64,000 nt of DNA. Origin: JAJYTL01 sp046705265. Its GTDB lineage: Bacteria > Pseudomonadota > Alphaproteobacteria > Ferrovibrionales > Ferrovibrionaceae. Position numbers and translations under genes: made by a program. The stretch covers positions 1 through 64,000 of the forward strand of contig JBJKQL010000140.1 in NCBI GenBank assembly GCA_046705265.1, read 5' to 3'. The notes beneath the pieces are model-generated. The model searched no databases, was not told where the DNA came from, and saw nothing but the letters and a program-made list of their open reading frames with translations. Positions 9,661 through 17,052 of this stretch are shown here, in pieces. How positions within the stretch are numbered: position 1 is the first letter of the stretch; every line of letters starts with the position of its first letter.

Positions 9661-10776
9661 TCAGGCCTTGGCGTAGCGATGCGGCACGAAAGGAAGCGCG
9701 GCCACCCGCCCGGGCAGGTGTTTTTCGCGCACCAGAAATTGCACGGGCGTTCCCGCCGCGGCTTGCGTCGCGCCGACATAGCCCATCGCGATCGGCCGGC
9801 CCAGGGTTGGGCTGAAGCCGCCGCTTGTCACCCGGCCGAGGGCGCCGCCCGCCTGATCCTCGATCGCGCTTCCGTCTCGCACCGGCGCGCGCCCATCCGG
9901 CAAAAGACCGACGCGGCAGCGGCCCGGCCCTTCGGCAAGCTGACGGCGTATCGCGTTGGCACCGGGAAATCCGCCTTCGGCGAGCCGCCGCTTGCCCAAT
10001 ACCCACGCGAGACCCGCCTCCACCGGGGTGGTCTCGGGATCGAGATCGCGACCGTAGAGGCAAAGCCCGGCCTCAAGGCGGAGGGAATCGCGGGCGCCAA
10101 GACCCGCCAGTTCCACCTCCGGCTCGTTAAGAAGAGCCCTGGCCAGCTCCTCGGCCCTATCGGCCGCGAGCGAGATCTCGAAGCCGTCTTCGCCGGTATA
10201 GCCGGAGCGGGTAATCAGCATGTCGATGCCGGCTATCGTCGTCGCGGTGCCGCTGAGAAAACGGAGGGCCTCGACGCCCGCGGCATGACGCGCCAGCACC
10301 CTTGCCGCGGCGGGTCCCTGCAAGGCGAGCAACGCGCAATCGCCGAGGAATTCGGCGGTCACGCCACTACCGAGATGGCGTCGCAGATGGGCAAAATCCT
10401 GCTCCTTGCAGGCGGCATTGACGATAAGGAAGAGATCGTCAGCGCGGCGCAGCACCATGAGATCGTCGAGCACGCCGCCCGATTCGTTGGTAAAGAGGGT
10501 GTAGCGCATGCGACCCGGCTTCAGCGCCCGGATTTCCCCCGGCACGAGGCGCTCAAGCGCGGTATCGGCGCCCGGGCCGAAAAGCCGGATCTGGCCCATG
10601 TGGGAAACATCGAACAGGCTCGCCTGCGATCGGGTATGGCGATGTTCGGCGAGAATGCCGGCATTGTAACATACGGGCATTTCATAGCCCGCAAAGGGCA
10701 CGAGCTTGCCGCCAAGCGCCTTATGAAGCGCATGAAGCGGCGTTCGGTGCAATTCTGTCGAATCGGGCTTGCCCAC
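9661..10776 (-). CDS. gcvT: Glycine cleavage T-protein (aminomethyltransferase), GTG start
   Basis: 371 residues. It transfers the methylene unit from aminomethyl-lipoyl H-protein to tetrahydrofolate and releases ammonia. Family blocks RTPLHALHKALGGKLVPFAGYEMPV near the start and FDVSHMGQI near residue 50 are clear, and the C-terminal part (about 275-371) is the GcvT C-domain. The start is set at GTG 10776, which has GGAGG 5 bases upstream and puts about 12 residues before the conserved block, as in relatives. The frame remains open far upstream, but that part is the riboswitch. First gene of the gcv operon. Confidence 0.93.
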   Translation of the reverse strand: MGKPDSTELHRTPLHALHKALGGKLVPFAGYEMPVCYNAGILAEHRHTRSQASLFDVSHMGQIRLFGPGADTALERLVPGEIRALKPGRMRYTLFTNESGGVLDDLMVLRRADDLFLIVNAACKEQDFAHLRRHLGSGVTAEFLGDCALLALQGPAAARVLARHAAGVEALRFLSGTATTIAGIDMLITRSGYTGEDGFEISLAADRAEELARALLNEPEVELAGLGARDSLRLEAGLCLYGRDLDPETTPVEAGLAWVLGKRRLAEGGFPGANAIRRQLAEGPGRCRVGLLPDGRAPVRDGSAIEDQAGGALGRVTSGGFSPTLGRPIAMGYVGATQAAAGTPVQFLVREKHLPGRVAALPFVPHRYAKA

Positions 10777-10825
10777 CGGGTCCTCCAGAGCAAGGACGTC
10801 GCGCGGCCCAAAAAACGAACCGTCG

Positions 10826-11030
10826 GCGCCCCCTCTGTCGGTAAACCTGAGAGATTTCGTCACCCGCCGCGAACGCCGCCGCGCCGACTTACCCCTTCGG
10901 TGAAGCGACCTTGTGGCCGCCTGCCTTCCAGAGCTCCATCCTCCTGCGGTCCTGGGGCCTGAGAGTTTCCGGGGCGGTTGCTCCTTCGGCGCCGACGGTC
11001 TCTTCCCGCCAGTCTCTCCCGCAGGGATCA
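10826..11030 (-). promoter_or_regulatory. Tandem glycine riboswitch upstream of gcvT
   Basis: Read on the minus strand, two glycine aptamers lie in series. The first (about 11030-10938) has GCGGGAGAGAC, then GGCGCCGAAGGAGCAACCG and AACTCTCAGG. The second (about 10937-10826) has ACCGAAGGGGTAA, then AAATCTCTCAGG and GGACAGAGGG-like CCGACAGAGGG at its 3' end. These blocks match the well-known glycine aptamer consensus. About 50 bases separate the second aptamer from the gcvT GTG; this stretch has a six-T run and a GGAGG ribosome site, so either termination or translation could be the control step. By analogy with other gcv operons glycine should turn expression on. Ends are approximate. Confidence 0.93.
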
Positions 11031-11172
11031 TCTGGGTCGGCCTTATCCGTACCGGCCAAGGGTTGATGATAGCTAGGCTGGGTGACCTGTCAATCAGGGC
11101 TCAGCGGCGGTGCGACATGCCCCGAGATGCGTTTCACATGAAAAGGCCGCACGGATCCCGGGAAGGGAGCGT

Positions 11173-11703
11173 TTATTGCGTCAGTGGATGGCGTTGATTG
11201 TATTTGAGCTCGGCTGGGGTCAACTGAAACCCAACCACGACCTCGTAGTCCGCCCACGTTGTGCCCGGGGCGAGCGAGACTTCCGTTGCCATGTTTTCGG
11301 TCGTGCTGACAAGCGGTTGTGCGGCAAAGGTCAAGCGGCTCTGAAACACCCGCTTCGCGAGAATGATCTCGCCACGCCTAACCACTGCGACGAAGAAAGG
11401 AAGCGTGACGCTACCGCCTGCAAAGGCCGGCCCTTCACGTCCGGTGATCCGGATCGTCACCGCCATCCGCATCCGCCGCTGCGCCGAATCGAAACGGCAG
11501 GTGCTCTTGACGCCGCTAACCATGCCCTCGACTTCAAGGTCGCGGATGCTATCGCCGCCAGGCACGAACCGTGAGATTCGCGCTGTATCGCCGAGGAGAC
11601 CGACGCTCGGACAGGCGACCGGTGACGTCGGGGACGAGCTGCACCCCGCGAGAGCAAGAAGCGCGAGGACGCCGCCCGCGCAGCGGCTAAAGCACCGAAG
11701 CAT
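11173..11703 (-). CDS. Putative lipoprotein of unknown function
   Basis: 176 residues from ATG 11703. A lipoprotein signal is visible: a hydrophobic stretch and lipobox LALAGC, with the acylated cysteine near residue 21. The mature part is about 155 residues, Arg- and Val-rich, predicted extended, with motif-like text GVKSTCRFDSAQRRM near residue 65. No family was recognised with certainty. A TTG 36 bases upstream would also be in frame but lies inside the CDGSH gene and does not improve the signal peptide. It begins 8 bases after the CDGSH stop, so the two are probably cotranscribed. Confidence 0.7.
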   Translation of the reverse strand: MLRCFSRCAGGVLALLALAGCSSSPTSPVACPSVGLLGDTARISRFVPGGDSIRDLEVEGMVSGVKSTCRFDSAQRRMRMAVTIRITGREGPAFAGGSVTLPFFVAVVRRGEIILAKRVFQSRLTFAAQPLVSTTENMATEVSLAPGTTWADYEVVVGFQLTPAELKYNQRHPLTQ

Positions 11704-11711
11704 GTCGAGGT

Positions 11712-11951
11712 TCAAAGGCGCGCGTGCGTGCCGTCGCAAAACGGCTTTGAAGCCGAAGACTTACAGCCGCACAAATAGACCTTCTTGGTCGCGTCGGCCT
11801 GAAATTTGACGGGCGCCATGCCGACAGCAGTATGGGAACCGTCGCAGAACGGCTGCTTCCGGCTACGCCCGCAGGCACACCAAAAATAGGTCTTGCCGCT
11901 CTCGACTTCGACGGCATAAGGCGCCTTTTGGGCGGCCACCGGTTCGGCCAT
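11712..11951 (-). CDS. Double CDGSH iron-sulfur domain protein
   Basis: 79 residues with two CDGSH motifs in tandem: CACGRSRKQPFCDGSH (from about residue 25) and CGCKSSASKPFCDGTH (from about residue 61). Each should bind one [2Fe-2S] cluster through three Cys and one His, as in MitoNEET relatives. The role of bacterial members is not settled; electron transfer or redox sensing is proposed for the family. ATG 11951 has GGAG 6 bases upstream; a GTG one codon earlier is less well placed. It is divergent from ispH, itself an iron-sulfur enzyme, and upstream of a lipoprotein gene. Confidence 0.9.
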   Translation of the reverse strand: MAEPVAAQKAPYAVEVESGKTYFWCACGRSRKQPFCDGSHTAVGMAPVKFQADATKKVYLCGCKSSASKPFCDGTHARL

Positions 11952-11982
11952 CACTCGCTCCTCCTCGCCCCGTGCAACACCT

Positions 11983-12005
11983 GTACAACCGGCCTCGGGT
12001 TGTAC
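11983..12005. promoter_or_regulatory. Perfect 8-bp inverted repeat between the CDGSH gene and ispH
   Basis: GTACAACC (11983-11990) and GGTTGTAC (11998-12005) are perfect reverse complements separated by 7 bases. The site lies in the divergent region, 32 bases from the CDGSH start and 174 bases from ispH. The half-site spacing of 15 bases fits a dimeric regulator binding 1.5 turns apart. There is no T-run on either side, so a terminator is unlikely. The regulator is unknown. Confidence 0.4.
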
Positions 12006-12178
12006 TAGTTTGGGACGGCCAACTTGATACGGACGACCTCACCGAGCGCTGTGGAGAGGGCGCCTTTTGATTTCGGTTCGGCATCGAACCTGGGCCGCGA
12101 TATTACGGAAGCGATGGCGAAATCACAAGCTCGGCACCGGTCGCGTTCTCGCACGGAAAAAGAGTACGCGAGGCGCCC

Positions 12179-13135
12179 ATGACCATATCAACGACCAAGC
12201 CGGGGCTCACTCTGCTCCTGACCTTTCCACGCGGTTTCTGCGCTGGCGTGGTGCGCGCGATCGAGATCGTGGAAACCGCGCTCGAAAAATTCGGTCCGCC
12301 AATCTATGTTCGCCACGAGATCGTGCACAATTCCTTCGTCGTCGGCTCGCTGGCCGAAAAGGGCGCGATCTTCGTCGATAAACTCGACGAGGTGCCTGCC
12401 GGTGCGCGCGTCGTGTTCTCGGCGCACGGAGTGCCGAAATCGGTCCCGATCGAAGCCGCGCGTCGTCATCTCGTCGCCCTCGATGCCACTTGCCCTTTGG
12501 TCTCGAAAGTGCATCACGAGGTGGCTCAGAACCACCAGCACGGATTCCAGGTCGTGCTTATCGGCCATGCCGGCCATCCTGAAGTGGCAGGCACCATGGG
12601 GCAGCTGCCGGACGGCGCCGTGCTTCTCGTGCAAAATGTCGAGGATGTAGCAGCACTCGTCGTCCGGGACGCCGGCAAGCTTGCCTACGTCACGCAGACG
12701 ACGCTTGCCGGCGACGACACCGCCGAAATCGTCACCGCACTGAAGGCGCGATTTCCAAAAATTCGCGGCCCGCAGAAGAACGATATCTGCTACGCCACCA
12801 CCAACCGGCAGGATGCGGTCAAGGCGATCGCCAGCCGGTCCGACGTGGTCATGGTTGTCGGCTCGCCCAATTCGTCGAATTCCTGCCGGCTGGTCGAAGT
12901 GGCGAAAAAAGCGGGCTGTTCACGGGCTTTCCTGGTGCCGAGCGCGATGGAAATCAACTGGCGCTGGCTTGATGGCGCCACGGTGGTCGGTATCACCGCC
13001 GGCGCCTCGGCACCTGAGATTCTTGTCCAGGAGATCATCGCCGCCTTCCGCGCCCGTTTCCGCCTCGCCATCGAAGATGTCGTGTCGACGATCGAGGACG
13101 TCCGTTTCAACCTGCCGCAAATCCTCCGCACCTGA
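12179..13135 (+). CDS. ispH: 4-hydroxy-3-methylbut-2-enyl diphosphate reductase
   Basis: 318 residues. Last step of the MEP pathway: reduces HMBPP to IPP and DMAPP, the building blocks of hopanoids and quinones made by other genes in this window. The three iron-sulfur cysteines are C21 (PRGFCAGV), C105 (DATCPLV) and C204 (NDICYATTNRQ). The TNRQ block and E-containing MEINWR near residue 260 are also family marks. GAGG lies 6 bases before ATG 12179. thrB follows after 24 bases, the usual alphaproteobacterial order ispH-thrB-rnhA. Confidence 0.97.
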   Translation: MTISTTKPGLTLLLTFPRGFCAGVVRAIEIVETALEKFGPPIYVRHEIVHNSFVVGSLAEKGAIFVDKLDEVPAGARVVFSAHGVPKSVPIEAARRHLVALDATCPLVSKVHHEVAQNHQHGFQVVLIGHAGHPEVAGTMGQLPDGAVLLVQNVEDVAALVVRDAGKLAYVTQTTLAGDDTAEIVTALKARFPKIRGPQKNDICYATTNRQDAVKAIASRSDVVMVVGSPNSSNSCRLVEVAKKAGCSRAFLVPSAMEINWRWLDGATVVGITAGASAPEILVQEIIAAFRARFRLAIEDVVSTIEDVRFNLPQILRT

Positions 13136-13159
13136 TCGCATTATCCCGCAGGAGAAGCC

Positions 13160-14119
13160 ATGGCCGTCTATACTGAGATCGGCGACGACGAACTCGCCGC
13201 ATTCGTCGCTCAGTACGACATCGGTCGCGTGCTTTCCTGCAAAGGCATCGCCGAGGGCGTGGAGAATTCCAACTATCTTCTCCAGACCGAGCGTGGCAGC
13301 TTCATCTTGACGCTTTATGAAAAGCGCGTGCGCGAGGCTGACTTGCCGTTTTTCCTCGGTCTCATGGACCACCTCGCTTCGCGTCACATCCCCTGCCCGA
13401 CGCCGGTGCATGGCCTGGACGGGCGCGCCTTGCGTCGGCTAGCGGGGCGACCGGCCGCGATCGTCTGTTTTCTGAATGGCGTCTGGATCCGCCGGCCACA
13501 GGCTGAACATTGCGCCCAGGTCGGTCGTGCCTTGGCCGAGATGCACCTCGCCGGTGCCGATTTCGCTATGACCCGCGCCAACGACCTTGCGCTTGGCGGC
13601 TGGGAGCGCCTGCTCAATGCCTGCCTCGCCAAGGCGCATACGGTGAAGCCTGATCTCGGTCCGGACCTCGCGGCCGAGCTTGCGGCCTTGAAGCAAGCTT
13701 GGCCCAGCAATCTCGCGAGCGGCATCATCCATGCCGATCTTTTCCCCGACAACGTCTTCTTCGTCGGCAACAACTTCAGCGGTCTGATCGACTTCTATTT
13801 CGCCTGCGACGACTTCCTCGCCTACGACGTGGCGATCTGCCTCAATGCGTGGTGCTTTGAGAACGATGGCGCCTTCAACGTCACCAAGGCGCGGGCATTG
13901 CTGCAAAGCTATGGTAAAGTGCGTCCCTTGAGCGCCGAGGAGGTGCGGTTTCTACCCGTTCTCGCCCGCGGCGCAGCGTTGCGCTTTCTCCTCACGAGGC
14001 TTTACGACTGGCTGAACCAGGTCCCGGGCGCTCTGGTCAAACCGAAGGACCCGCTCGAATATCTCCGCAAATTGAACTTCCATCGCGCAGCGGTGCCGGG
14101 CGCGTATGGACTGGATTGA
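13160..14119 (+). CDS. thrB: Homoserine kinase (APH-fold type)
   Basis: 319 residues of the aminoglycoside-phosphotransferase fold, the homoserine kinase type found in alphaproteobacteria and Pseudomonas, not the GHMP type of E. coli. It phosphorylates homoserine for threonine synthesis. The catalytic loop GIIHADLFPDNVFF (near residue 190) and the metal motif GLIDFYFACDD (near 210) are intact. AGGAG lies just upstream of ATG 13160. Its last 14 bases overlap a possible early start of rnhA. The matching hom gene is at 21480-22775. Confidence 0.95.
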   Translation: MAVYTEIGDDELAAFVAQYDIGRVLSCKGIAEGVENSNYLLQTERGSFILTLYEKRVREADLPFFLGLMDHLASRHIPCPTPVHGLDGRALRRLAGRPAAIVCFLNGVWIRRPQAEHCAQVGRALAEMHLAGADFAMTRANDLALGGWERLLNACLAKAHTVKPDLGPDLAAELAALKQAWPSNLASGIIHADLFPDNVFFVGNNFSGLIDFYFACDDFLAYDVAICLNAWCFENDGAFNVTKARALLQSYGKVRPLSAEEVRFLPVLARGAALRFLLTRLYDWLNQVPGALVKPKDPLEYLRKLNFHRAAVPGAYGLD

Positions 14120-14147
14120 CAACGAAGGTCGTGGGTCCGGAACGGGA

Positions 14148-14594
14148 ATGACTGACGACAGAGCCGTGGAAATCTACACCGATGGCGCTTGCGCCGGCAA
14201 TCCGGGGCCAGGTGGCTGGGGTGCGCTGGTGCGCTGGGGCGGCCACGAGAAGGAGCTTTCGGGCGGCGAACCCGAGACCACGAACAACCGCATGGAACTC
14301 ACGGCGGCGATCGAGGCGCTCAAGGTCCTGAAGCGGCCCTGCCGTGTCCGCCTCTATACGGACAGCCAGTACCTGAAGCACGGCATCACGCAATGGATCC
14401 ACGATTGGAAGAAGCGCGGCTGGAAGACCGCTGACCGAAAACCGGTAAAGAACATCGATCTCTGGCAGGGGCTGGACGGGGCGCTCGCCCGCCACGACGT
14501 GGAATTCTTCTGGGTGCGGGGCCATGCCGGTCACCCCGAGAACGAGCGTGCTGATGCCCTTGCCCGTGCCGGACTCGAAGCGGCACGGCGGTAA
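14148..14594 (+). CDS. rnhA: Ribonuclease HI
   Basis: 148 residues. Cuts RNA in RNA-DNA hybrids in the cytoplasm. The four catalytic acids are D12 (YTDGAC), E50 (NNRMEL), D72 (YTDSQY) and D136 (NERADALA), with H126 of the mobile loop. ATG 14148 gives the standard length; an ATG at 14106 would add 14 residues (MDWIDNEGRGSG...) and overlap thrB, and is less likely since the added residues are not part of the fold. Third gene of ispH-thrB-rnhA. Confidence 0.95.
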   Translation: MTDDRAVEIYTDGACAGNPGPGGWGALVRWGGHEKELSGGEPETTNNRMELTAAIEALKVLKRPCRVRLYTDSQYLKHGITQWIHDWKKRGWKTADRKPVKNIDLWQGLDGALARHDVEFFWVRGHAGHPENERADALARAGLEAARR

Positions 14595-14599
14595 GCCCC

Positions 14600-14629
14600 G
14601 CCCGATCAGACGGCATCGCCTGATCGGGC
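14600..14629. terminator. Hairpin between convergent rnhA and peroxiredoxin genes
   Basis: GCCCGATCAG (14600-14609) and CTGATCGGGC (14620-14629) are perfect 10-bp arms around a 10-base loop, starting 5 bases after the rnhA stop and ending 22 bases before the peroxiredoxin stop on the other strand. There is no long T-run on either side, so it may act as a weak bidirectional terminator or as an RNA 3'-end stabiliser. Confidence 0.6.
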
Positions 14630-14651
14630 CAATCTGTCCGTTCTCGTAGCC

Positions 14652-15134
14652 CTAAAGCTGACGCAGCAGCGCCTCGGCGCTTGAGACCTCGAAGGCGCCG
14701 GGTTTTTCCACGTTCAGCACCTTGACCACGCCGTCTTCGACCAGCATCGAATAGCGCTGCGAGCGCTCGCCCATACCGAACTTCGAGGCGTCCATGGTGA
14801 GACCAAGCAGGCGCGTATAGGCGGCCGAGCCATCCGCCAGCATATCGACCTTGCCGTCAACCTGCTGCGCCTGGCCCCAGGCGCCCATGACGAAGGCATC
14901 GTTGACCGAGAGACAGGCGATCTTGTCGACGCCTTTCTTTTGCAGTTCTTCCGCGTGCTGCACGAATCCCGGCAGATGCTTGGCCGAGCAGGTCGGAGTG
15001 AAGGCCCCGGGAAGGGCGAAAAGTGCCACCTTCTTGCCTTTGAAATAATCCGCCGCCGCAATCTTCTGCGGGCCGCTCTCGGTCATGGTCATCAGTGTGC
15101 CTTCGGGCATCTTGTCGCCTACTTTGATCGTCAT
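14652..15134 (-). CDS. Peroxiredoxin (Prx5 type)
   Basis: 160 residues, the Prx5/type II peroxiredoxin family, which reduces hydrogen and alkyl peroxides with thiols. The peroxidatic cysteine is C49 in PGAFTPTCSAKHLPGF, with the conserved Thr two residues before the CxA. Another Cys occurs near residue 74 (DKIACLSVND), a position seen in atypical and glutaredoxin-dependent members; which reductant is used cannot be told. AAGGAGGAG stands directly before ATG 15134. It is a single gene with 256 bases of noncoding DNA upstream. Confidence 0.93.
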   Translation of the reverse strand: MTIKVGDKMPEGTLMTMTESGPQKIAAADYFKGKKVALFALPGAFTPTCSAKHLPGFVQHAEELQKKGVDKIACLSVNDAFVMGAWGQAQQVDGKVDMLADGSAAYTRLLGLTMDASKFGMGERSQRYSMLVEDGVVKVLNVEKPGAFEVSSAEALLRQL

Positions 15135-15390
15135 GGCTCCTCCTTAAGGCTCGGTCGCGACGCGAAAAAGGAAAAATGGTCCGCGTCGCCGGGTGATATA
15201 GGGCGTGGGATGGCGAAGCTACCACCGCGCCGGCCGCGATACCAGATGTTTAGATTGGTTCCAGAGCCTTGCCACAGCGCGTGCCCTGCACCTGCCGCAT
15301 GGCCGCTTGAGGAAAGCCTCTCTTTTCGCCCCATCATTTTCGGTATAAGAGCGTGCTTGAACGTGCATCAAGGCATCGACGGAACCAGCC

Positions 15391-16440
15391 ATGGCCGTAC
15401 GGAACAAGATCAAAGTGGCGATTCTGGGCGCGAGCGGCTACACCGGCGCCGAGCTTCTCCGTCTGCTCGTGCGTCATCCGGAGACCGAGATCTCGGCCTT
15501 GAGCGCCGATCGTCGCGCCGGCCAGCCGATCGAGGCTGTATTCCCGCATCTTGGCGGGCTTGGCCTGCCGGCACTGAAGGCGATCGAGGACATTGTCTGG
15601 CCCGGCATCGACGTCGCCTTTTGCGCGCTGCCTCACGGCACCACGCAGACTATCGTCGCCAGCCTGCCGAAGCACCTCAAGGTGATCGATCTCTCGGCCG
15701 ATTTTCGTCTCGCGGATACGGCAACCTATGCCGAATGGTATGGCCATGCCCATCAAGCACCCGAGATTCAGAAGGACGCGGTTTATGGCCTGACTGAAAT
15801 CGCCCGTGAGGCAATCCGGCCGGCACGCCTCATCGCCAACCCGGGCTGTTATCCGACCGCTGCCTTGTTGCCGCTTGTACCGCTTATTGCCGCTGAACAA
15901 ATCGAAGCCGATGACGTCATCATCGACGCCAAGTCGGGGGTAAGCGGCGCCGGGCGCGGATTAAAGGAAACCAGCCTATTTTGCGAAGTCGCGGAAGGCT
16001 TCGAGGCCTATGCCATCGCGCGTCACCGACACGGACCGGAAATCGAGCAGATGCTCTGCCGCACTGCGGGGCGCGCGATCAGGGTCAATTTCACGCCTCA
16101 TCTCGCGCCCATGAACCGCGGCATCCTGGCCAGCATCTACGTGCGCCTGAAGGGCGACGCAAAACCGCATGATCTTCGGGCCACGCTCAGCCGGCACTAT
16201 GCCGACGAGCCCTTCGTCCGCGTGCTGCCGGAAGGCGTGGCGCCGGCGACGCGGCACGTGCGAGGCTCGAATTATTGTCTGATCGGGGTCTTTGCCGACC
16301 GCATCAAGGGCCGAGCGATCGTCATCTCGGCGATCGACAACATGGTGAAGGGCGCATCGGGCCAGGCGGTGCAGAACATGAATCTGGTCCTGGGCCTGCC
16401 CGAAACCATAGCGCTCGAGCAGGCGCCTCTGTTCCCTTAA
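15391..16440 (+). CDS. argC: N-acetyl-gamma-glutamyl-phosphate reductase
   Basis: 349 residues. NADPH-dependent third step of arginine synthesis. N-terminal Rossmann motif GASGYTGAELLRLL near residue 13, catalytic cysteine C153 in ANPGCYPTA, and the histidine in ARHRHGPEIEQ near residue 215. Length and motifs fit the ArgC type 1 family. The start has only a weak ribosome site (GACGGAACC). The upstream region 15135-15390 has a TATAAG hexamer at 15341-15346 but no convincing -35. The carbonic anhydrase gene follows after 54 bases. Confidence 0.96.
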   Translation: MAVRNKIKVAILGASGYTGAELLRLLVRHPETEISALSADRRAGQPIEAVFPHLGGLGLPALKAIEDIVWPGIDVAFCALPHGTTQTIVASLPKHLKVIDLSADFRLADTATYAEWYGHAHQAPEIQKDAVYGLTEIAREAIRPARLIANPGCYPTAALLPLVPLIAAEQIEADDVIIDAKSGVSGAGRGLKETSLFCEVAEGFEAYAIARHRHGPEIEQMLCRTAGRAIRVNFTPHLAPMNRGILASIYVRLKGDAKPHDLRATLSRHYADEPFVRVLPEGVAPATRHVRGSNYCLIGVFADRIKGRAIVISAIDNMVKGASGQAVQNMNLVLGLPETIALEQAPLFP

Positions 16441-16494
16441 AAGCGGCGCGGCTCAAGCCGCGGCGTCTTCGCCCCCATGCGAGGAGCGGATATC

Positions 16495-17031
16495 ATGAGC
16501 CCCTTCCAAGGCCGCATATTGCCTTTTCGTAACATCCTGCCGACGATCGCGCCGGGAGTATTCATTGCCGCGACCGCGGTGGTCATCGGCGACGTCCATA
16601 TGGGACCGGAAGCCAACCTCTGGTTTCATTGCGTGGTGCGGGGCGACGTGAATTACATCCGGATCGGCGCCCGCACCAACATTCAGGACGGCACCGTGAT
16701 CCACGTCAGCACCGGTACGCATCCGACTCATATAGGTGCCGGCGTCACCATCGGACATATGGCGCTGATCCACGGCTGCACCCTGGAGGACAGCGCCTTC
16801 GTCGGCATGGGTGCGGTGGTAATGGATGGCGCCGTCATCGAAACCGATGGCATGTTGGCGGGGGGATCGCTTTTGGCGCCCGGAAAGCGCGTGCCCTCTG
16901 GCGAGCTTTGGGCTGGCCGGCCGGCTCGCTTCGTGCGCAAGCTGTCGCCGGAGGACATCGCGCAGATGCACTATATCGCCGATCACTATGTCGAACTCGC
17001 GGCAGAATATCGCAACAGCAGCGCGACGTGA
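16495..17031 (+). CDS. Gamma-class carbonic anhydrase family protein
   Basis: 178 residues of left-handed beta-helix made of hexapeptide repeats (xIGxxx type). The three zinc-ligand histidines of the gamma class are visible: one in GTVIHVST near residue 78, two in GHMALIHGC near residues 96-101. The family (YrdA/CaiE/PaaY) forms trimers and interconverts carbon dioxide and bicarbonate or remains of unknown activity. GAGGAG 8 bases before ATG 16495 decides the start over ATG 16477. Same strand as argC, possibly cotranscribed; convergent with phaC 21 bases away. Confidence 0.92.
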   Translation: MSPFQGRILPFRNILPTIAPGVFIAATAVVIGDVHMGPEANLWFHCVVRGDVNYIRIGARTNIQDGTVIHVSTGTHPTHIGAGVTIGHMALIHGCTLEDSAFVGMGAVVMDGAVIETDGMLAGGSLLAPGKRVPSGELWAGRPARFVRKLSPEDIAQMHYIADHYVELAAEYRNSSAT

Positions 17032-17052
17032 ACCTGCGGCTTCGCGTGGAAT

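Noticed and set aside
9679..10962. 427-codon open frame opposite gcvT and the riboswitch
   Set aside because: No domain or ribosome site; gcvT and the glycine aptamers explain the minus strand.
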